Positions 60,241 through 64,000 of a stretch of 64,000 nucleotides of DNA are shown here, one piece after another. Numbering within the stretch: the stretch's first letter is position 1; each line of letters starts with the position of its first letter. Below the pieces are notes generated by a model. The model did not search any database, was not told where the DNA came from, and worked only from the letters and a program-made list of their open reading frames with translations. The DNA is from Siphonodentalium dalli (taxonomy: Eukaryota; Mollusca; Scaphopoda; Gadilida; Siphonodentaliidae): the NCBI GenBank assembly GCA_032622095.1, contig CP136063.1:209919934-209983933 (forward strand), written 5' to 3'. Both the position numbers and the translations under genes were made by a program.

Positions 60241-61530
60241 TCATATTATTACTCTAAAATCTCCATTAAATGGAGAAACTAAAGAGCCCATATTATGTAG
60301 ACTAGTGTATAAATACTTACTTCATGCATTATTTTTATCAATTATATGTATTATAACTCCCATCAAGATAGGCTGTTATACAGAGGAAACAAAGCATGTA
60401 CCAAGTGACAGTCTGTACCAAGTGACAGTCTCATGTCACGAAAGGCCTACTATGTGGACACATTTTCTTATCAAAACGCTCTATTATGTAGGGGGTTATC
60501 AACCATTGGTCTGGAAAAGGCATACGAGCGGAAGGCGTGTATACACATTTATTCGATGTACTCTTTAATCGTCGATTTCTCTTTATTGTCGTTAATTTAT
60601 AGCATTATTAGTAGGAATCTAAACTCGCCGTTATATTGAGAAAATAATGCGTCAATACCAGTCAATACTGCTTTATTGGCGGTAAATGAAATTATTGAAT
60701 CATGTATCGCAGCTAAACAAGCGAGACAACTGATCACAACACAAAAATTAGTAATATTTCTGAAGCCTTGAGTGGGTTGTAATACACAGTGTAAATTTTC
60801 ATTATTGCTACCATTTAAGGAAACATGCCCCCGATAGGGCTACTATGCGAACACATGTCTATATTAATTTCACATATTCCTTACCGTTCATTCATATATA
60901 CTCCAAGCTCTCTGTTAATACAGAGGCATCAAAACATTGGTCTGGAAGAGACCTACTATGTGGATGCGTGTATACATATTTACTTGATGTATTCTTTAAT
61001 CGTTCATTTCTCTTTATTATCGTTCATTTATAGCATTATTAGAAGAAATTTAGTCTAAAATCTCCATTACATGGAGACAATAAAGAGCCCATATGGTGTA
61101 GACTAATGCATAAATACTTACTTCATGTATTCTTTTCACCAATTATATGTATTGTACATCCTATACATTTAGTCCGTTATACAGAGGAAACAAAGCATGT
61201 ACTACGTGGCAGTTTCATATGACGATAAGACCTACTATGTGAACACATGTGCATATTAATTTCACATATTCTTCTCAAAACGCTCTATTTTATACGGGGG
61301 GTATCAAACATTGGTCTGGAAAAGGCATGCTATGTGGACGCGTGTATACATATTGACTTCATATATGCATTCATAGTTCATTTCTCTTAATTGTCGTTCA
61401 TTTAATAGCATTATTAGTAGAAATATAGTCTAAAACCGTCGGTATATGGAGAATATATAGCGTCAATACTGTTTTATTGTTGGTAACTCAAATTATTGCA
61501 TTATGTATCGCAACTAAACAAGCGAGATAA
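60241..61530. repeat. Diverged ~800-bp duplication
   Basis: (T)CTAAAATCTCCATTA, then GAGCCCATAT..GTAGACTA..GCATAAATACTTAC(TT)CATG, occurs near 60,251 and 61,064. CAATACTG(C/T)TTTATTG followed by ATGTATCGCA(G/A)CTAAACAAGCGAGA occurs near 60,665 and 61,470. A TAGCATTATTAGTAG phrase adds a ~400-bp sub-period. The short ORFs across it are not genes. Confidence 0.75.
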
Positions 61531-62829
61531 CTCATAAATTCTTAATAGTTCTGATGTCTATGGCAGTTCACACAGTGTATATTTTCATTGTTGTTACCAT
61601 TTTAGTGCATACATTACTGATTTCTGTGTAAGAACGCCGGTCTCCATTGTTGTTATGATTGTGCCTATAACTGTCCATATTCTTAAAGCAAGTACGGTAC
61701 CTCTATGTGATATGATCTATAAAAATTTCCATTTTCACAGGTAAATCACGTATAAACGCTCTTTAATGTATAGTTAAACTGAGTTTTCACATGCAGGGCT
61801 ATGTCTTTGTGGACTATATACGTGGTATACTTCAGTATATACACGAAGTGAATGTGTTCTAAGTATACGTATCTGATTTATGTATACGTCCGTGTTTCTT
61901 AAAGCAAATCCAATACATATTAGTGCGTTATATTATGATGTACATTAAGTGCCCTTTTCACTGTTAAATCAAGTAAAAAGGCCCTCTACTATAGTTAACT
62001 ATTCAGTTCCACGTACGCTATAAGATCTATGGTGGTCCGGTGTGTCTTATCAATATGCCATTATATGCACGAATGTAATGTGTTCAAATATGTGGGTTAT
62101 GATGTATACTTTAATGTTAAAGTATATAAGCACTCTTTAAGATATGCATATGCAGAATGTTGCCTCTTTACACTGACAGAAAAAAAAGGAATATATAATT
62201 TTGAGTACTACTCTTCATAAAACGTTAGAAAACCATAATCTAACAACGAATATCGAAGAACAATGTAATTACTTGATAAGCATTGTAAATATTTCGTCTG
62301 TTTTAAATAAAATGGAAATATTTCGTCTATTTGAAATACAGTTGGAAGCAACAATCAAGTATTTAAATGAAATTTGGACCAAAATCTTATAATTTGAGAA
62401 AACGTATATAATTTCTATCGAAGTCTTATAATAAAGGAAGGCTTTGTGCGAATCCATTCGGTCTAATGTGTGAATGTGTTCATCATCGCAAATATAATGA
62501 TGCAGAAATGAATATTTCCTAGAATAATGTTAACATAGCTTGTATTTAACCGAAATAATATAGCATTTGAGTTAAAATGTTTCATATTAGGACCATAACG
62601 AACCAATGCATAAAAATACAATATTTTGTTTTTCATTCTCGATCAAAATAATGCAGGGTTGTCAATTATCAACAAAAAACAAATACTTTGAAACAAAAAC
62701 GATGACATAAGAAGGAATATCCAAGAGCTAGTGTGAAAATAACCCTCACATTTATAAAAAAAAAACAATAAAATTAAAGTTTTCGAGTAAGTCCTTCAAA
62801 TTTATTGAATTTTTTCGTCTATGTTGGAT
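61531..62829. other. Diverged repeats, no recognised gene
   Basis: A segment near 61,735-61,860 (TTTTCAC.GGTAAATCA.GTA.AAA..CTCT) is loosely repeated at 61,955-62,085. Frames at 62,029-62,392 are AT-rich with no domain. Confidence 0.4.
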
Positions 62830-64000
62830 AAAATTTGACACAAAAATCAATTAGCTCACTAACAGTTCGCGCAATATCTCATATTTTGAGAAAACGTTTG
62901 CAATTTTAGACAACAATATTGCTAGTGAAGGTGAATATTTCATCCTGGAACTCATGAAATATGATAAAAATAGATGTAAAGACACTTCACGAGCCCTCAT
63001 ATATTTGAGTTATGAACATAAAGTCATCTCATAGTGCCATTGTACCCCATAATTTGGTCAGGAGAAATATGTATTTCATATTTGACCCTTCATCTGTGGT
63101 AAAAAATGAATTAAGGGACATGGGAGTGGTGTCCCTGGACATTAACCTAGAGCATAAATTGACTCAATTATGCAATTTTAGGCAACATTCTTGCCAGGGA
63201 AAGTGTATATTTCATGTTGGAACTCATCCAATGTGATAAACATGCATCATAAGACACTTAATGAGCTCTGATGACTTTGAGTTATGACAACAACGGCATC
63301 TCATACTAGATTGTAAGCCATAATTTGGTCAGGAAAAGTGTAAATTTCATATTTTATCCTACATGTGTTTTAACAATCAATGTAATTACACCCCATCGGT
63401 CGCCTAGACACAGCGTAAATGTTCTCAAGTTTTCAATTGTAGGCCACAATGTCGGCAGTGAAGGTAAACATTTCATGTTGGAACCCATGAAATGTGATAA
63501 AATGGATAAAAAGACACTTCCTGAGTCCTTATGACTGAGTTATGAACATAAAGGGAACTCATAGTGTATTGTAGGTCATAATTTGGTCAGGAAAATTGTA
63601 AATTTCATGTCTTAAGCTCCATGTGTTTTTAAAATATATGTAATTACAACCATTGGGTCCCTAGAGATCAATCCACAGTCCATGTGTAGTCCATATGCAA
63701 TTTTAGGGAACAGTTTTGCTAGTGAAGGTGAACATTCCATGCTGGAACTCATGAAATATGATAAAAATAGATGAAAAGACACTTTCTGAGGCCTTGGTCG
63801 GGAGAAATGTGTATTGTATTTTGACCCTTGATGCGTGGTAGCAATCAATGAAATTACACCCCATGGTATCCTCAGATATGAAGCAACATCATAAATGCAC
63901 TCAGTTTTGGCAATTTAGACAACATTGTTGATGGGGAAGTTGTACATGTCATGTTGGAACTGGTGAAATGTGATAATAATTGATCAAAAGACACTCGATG
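62830..64000. repeat. ~265-bp tandem array, runs off the window
   Basis: At least four units. GCAATTTTAG(G/A)CAACA, then GGAACTCATGAAATATGATAA, then AAAGACACTT, recurs near 62,897, 63,169, 63,433, 63,693 and (shortened) 63,905. A phrase with GAGTTATGAACATAAAG and ATAATTTGGTCAGGA lies between. The last interval is shorter by about 50 bp. ORFs here follow the period. Confidence 0.9.

Overview
This window is eukaryotic nuclear DNA from an invertebrate animal. There are no operons or ribosome-binding sites, coding exons are rare, and most of the 64 kb is tandem repeats, inverted repeats and decayed transposons. Repeated short phrases such as GGGAGATAACTC (near 56,348) recall mollusc or other lophotrochozoan genomes, but that assignment comes from memory of such genomes and is only an inference.

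Only two stretches look like host coding sequence. At 40-285 (+) is the C-terminal end of a flavin-containing monooxygenase, with its tail anchor and stop. At 9,305-9,522 (-) is the last exon of a C-type lectin domain; its stop codon lies inside the first unit of a 47-bp minisatellite. The rest of both genes is not visible here. Two further ORFs (29,190-29,654 and 47,610-47,864, both -) are open but unrecognised.

Layout. 0-1.1 kb: FMO end and a small TTAA-flanked MITE. 1.5-3.6 kb: a 34-bp satellite with a nine-monomer higher-order repeat. 3.8-7.8 kb: a fold-back-like palindrome with a 111-bp higher-order array inside. 8.25-9.5 kb: minisatellite and lectin exon. 11.5-12.1 kb: C-terminus of a LINE polyprotein. 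14.1-14.55 kb: a mirrored short-repeat cluster. 15.3-21.0 kb: a second palindrome, with 1.7-kb arms and a Ty3-like gag-protease relic in its loop. 21.9-22.9 kb: a non-autonomous TIR element. 26.9-29.1 kb: a comb of GATATC palindromes interrupted by a palindromic TTAA MITE. 30.7-35.5 kb: a decayed LINE (candidate ORF1, endonuclease, reverse transcriptase, C-terminal zinc motif). 35.8-36.4 kb: a second TTAA MITE. 37.2 kb: another reverse transcriptase fragment. 37.4-38.4 kb: a ~160-bp array. 39.7-44.8 kb: tandem ~1.73-kb units that each start with a near-perfect 31-nt palindrome, with an inverted copy at 56.0-57.0 kb. 47.0-48.7 kb: a tandem-tailed repeat and a ~168-bp array. 51.6-52.7 kb: a Tc1-like element with TA target sites and an internally deleted transposase. 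55.1-56.1 kb: a ~355-bp array. 60.2-62.2 kb: diverged long duplications. 62.8-64.0 kb: a ~265-bp array running off the end.

The genes do not form a pathway. What ties the window together is the abundance of palindromic and fold-back repeats. The best candidates for something undescribed are the two large palindromes, whose arms carry their own direct subrepeats, and the tandem ~1.73-kb family with palindromic ends. All repeat boundaries were read by eye and are approximate unless a target-site duplication is given.
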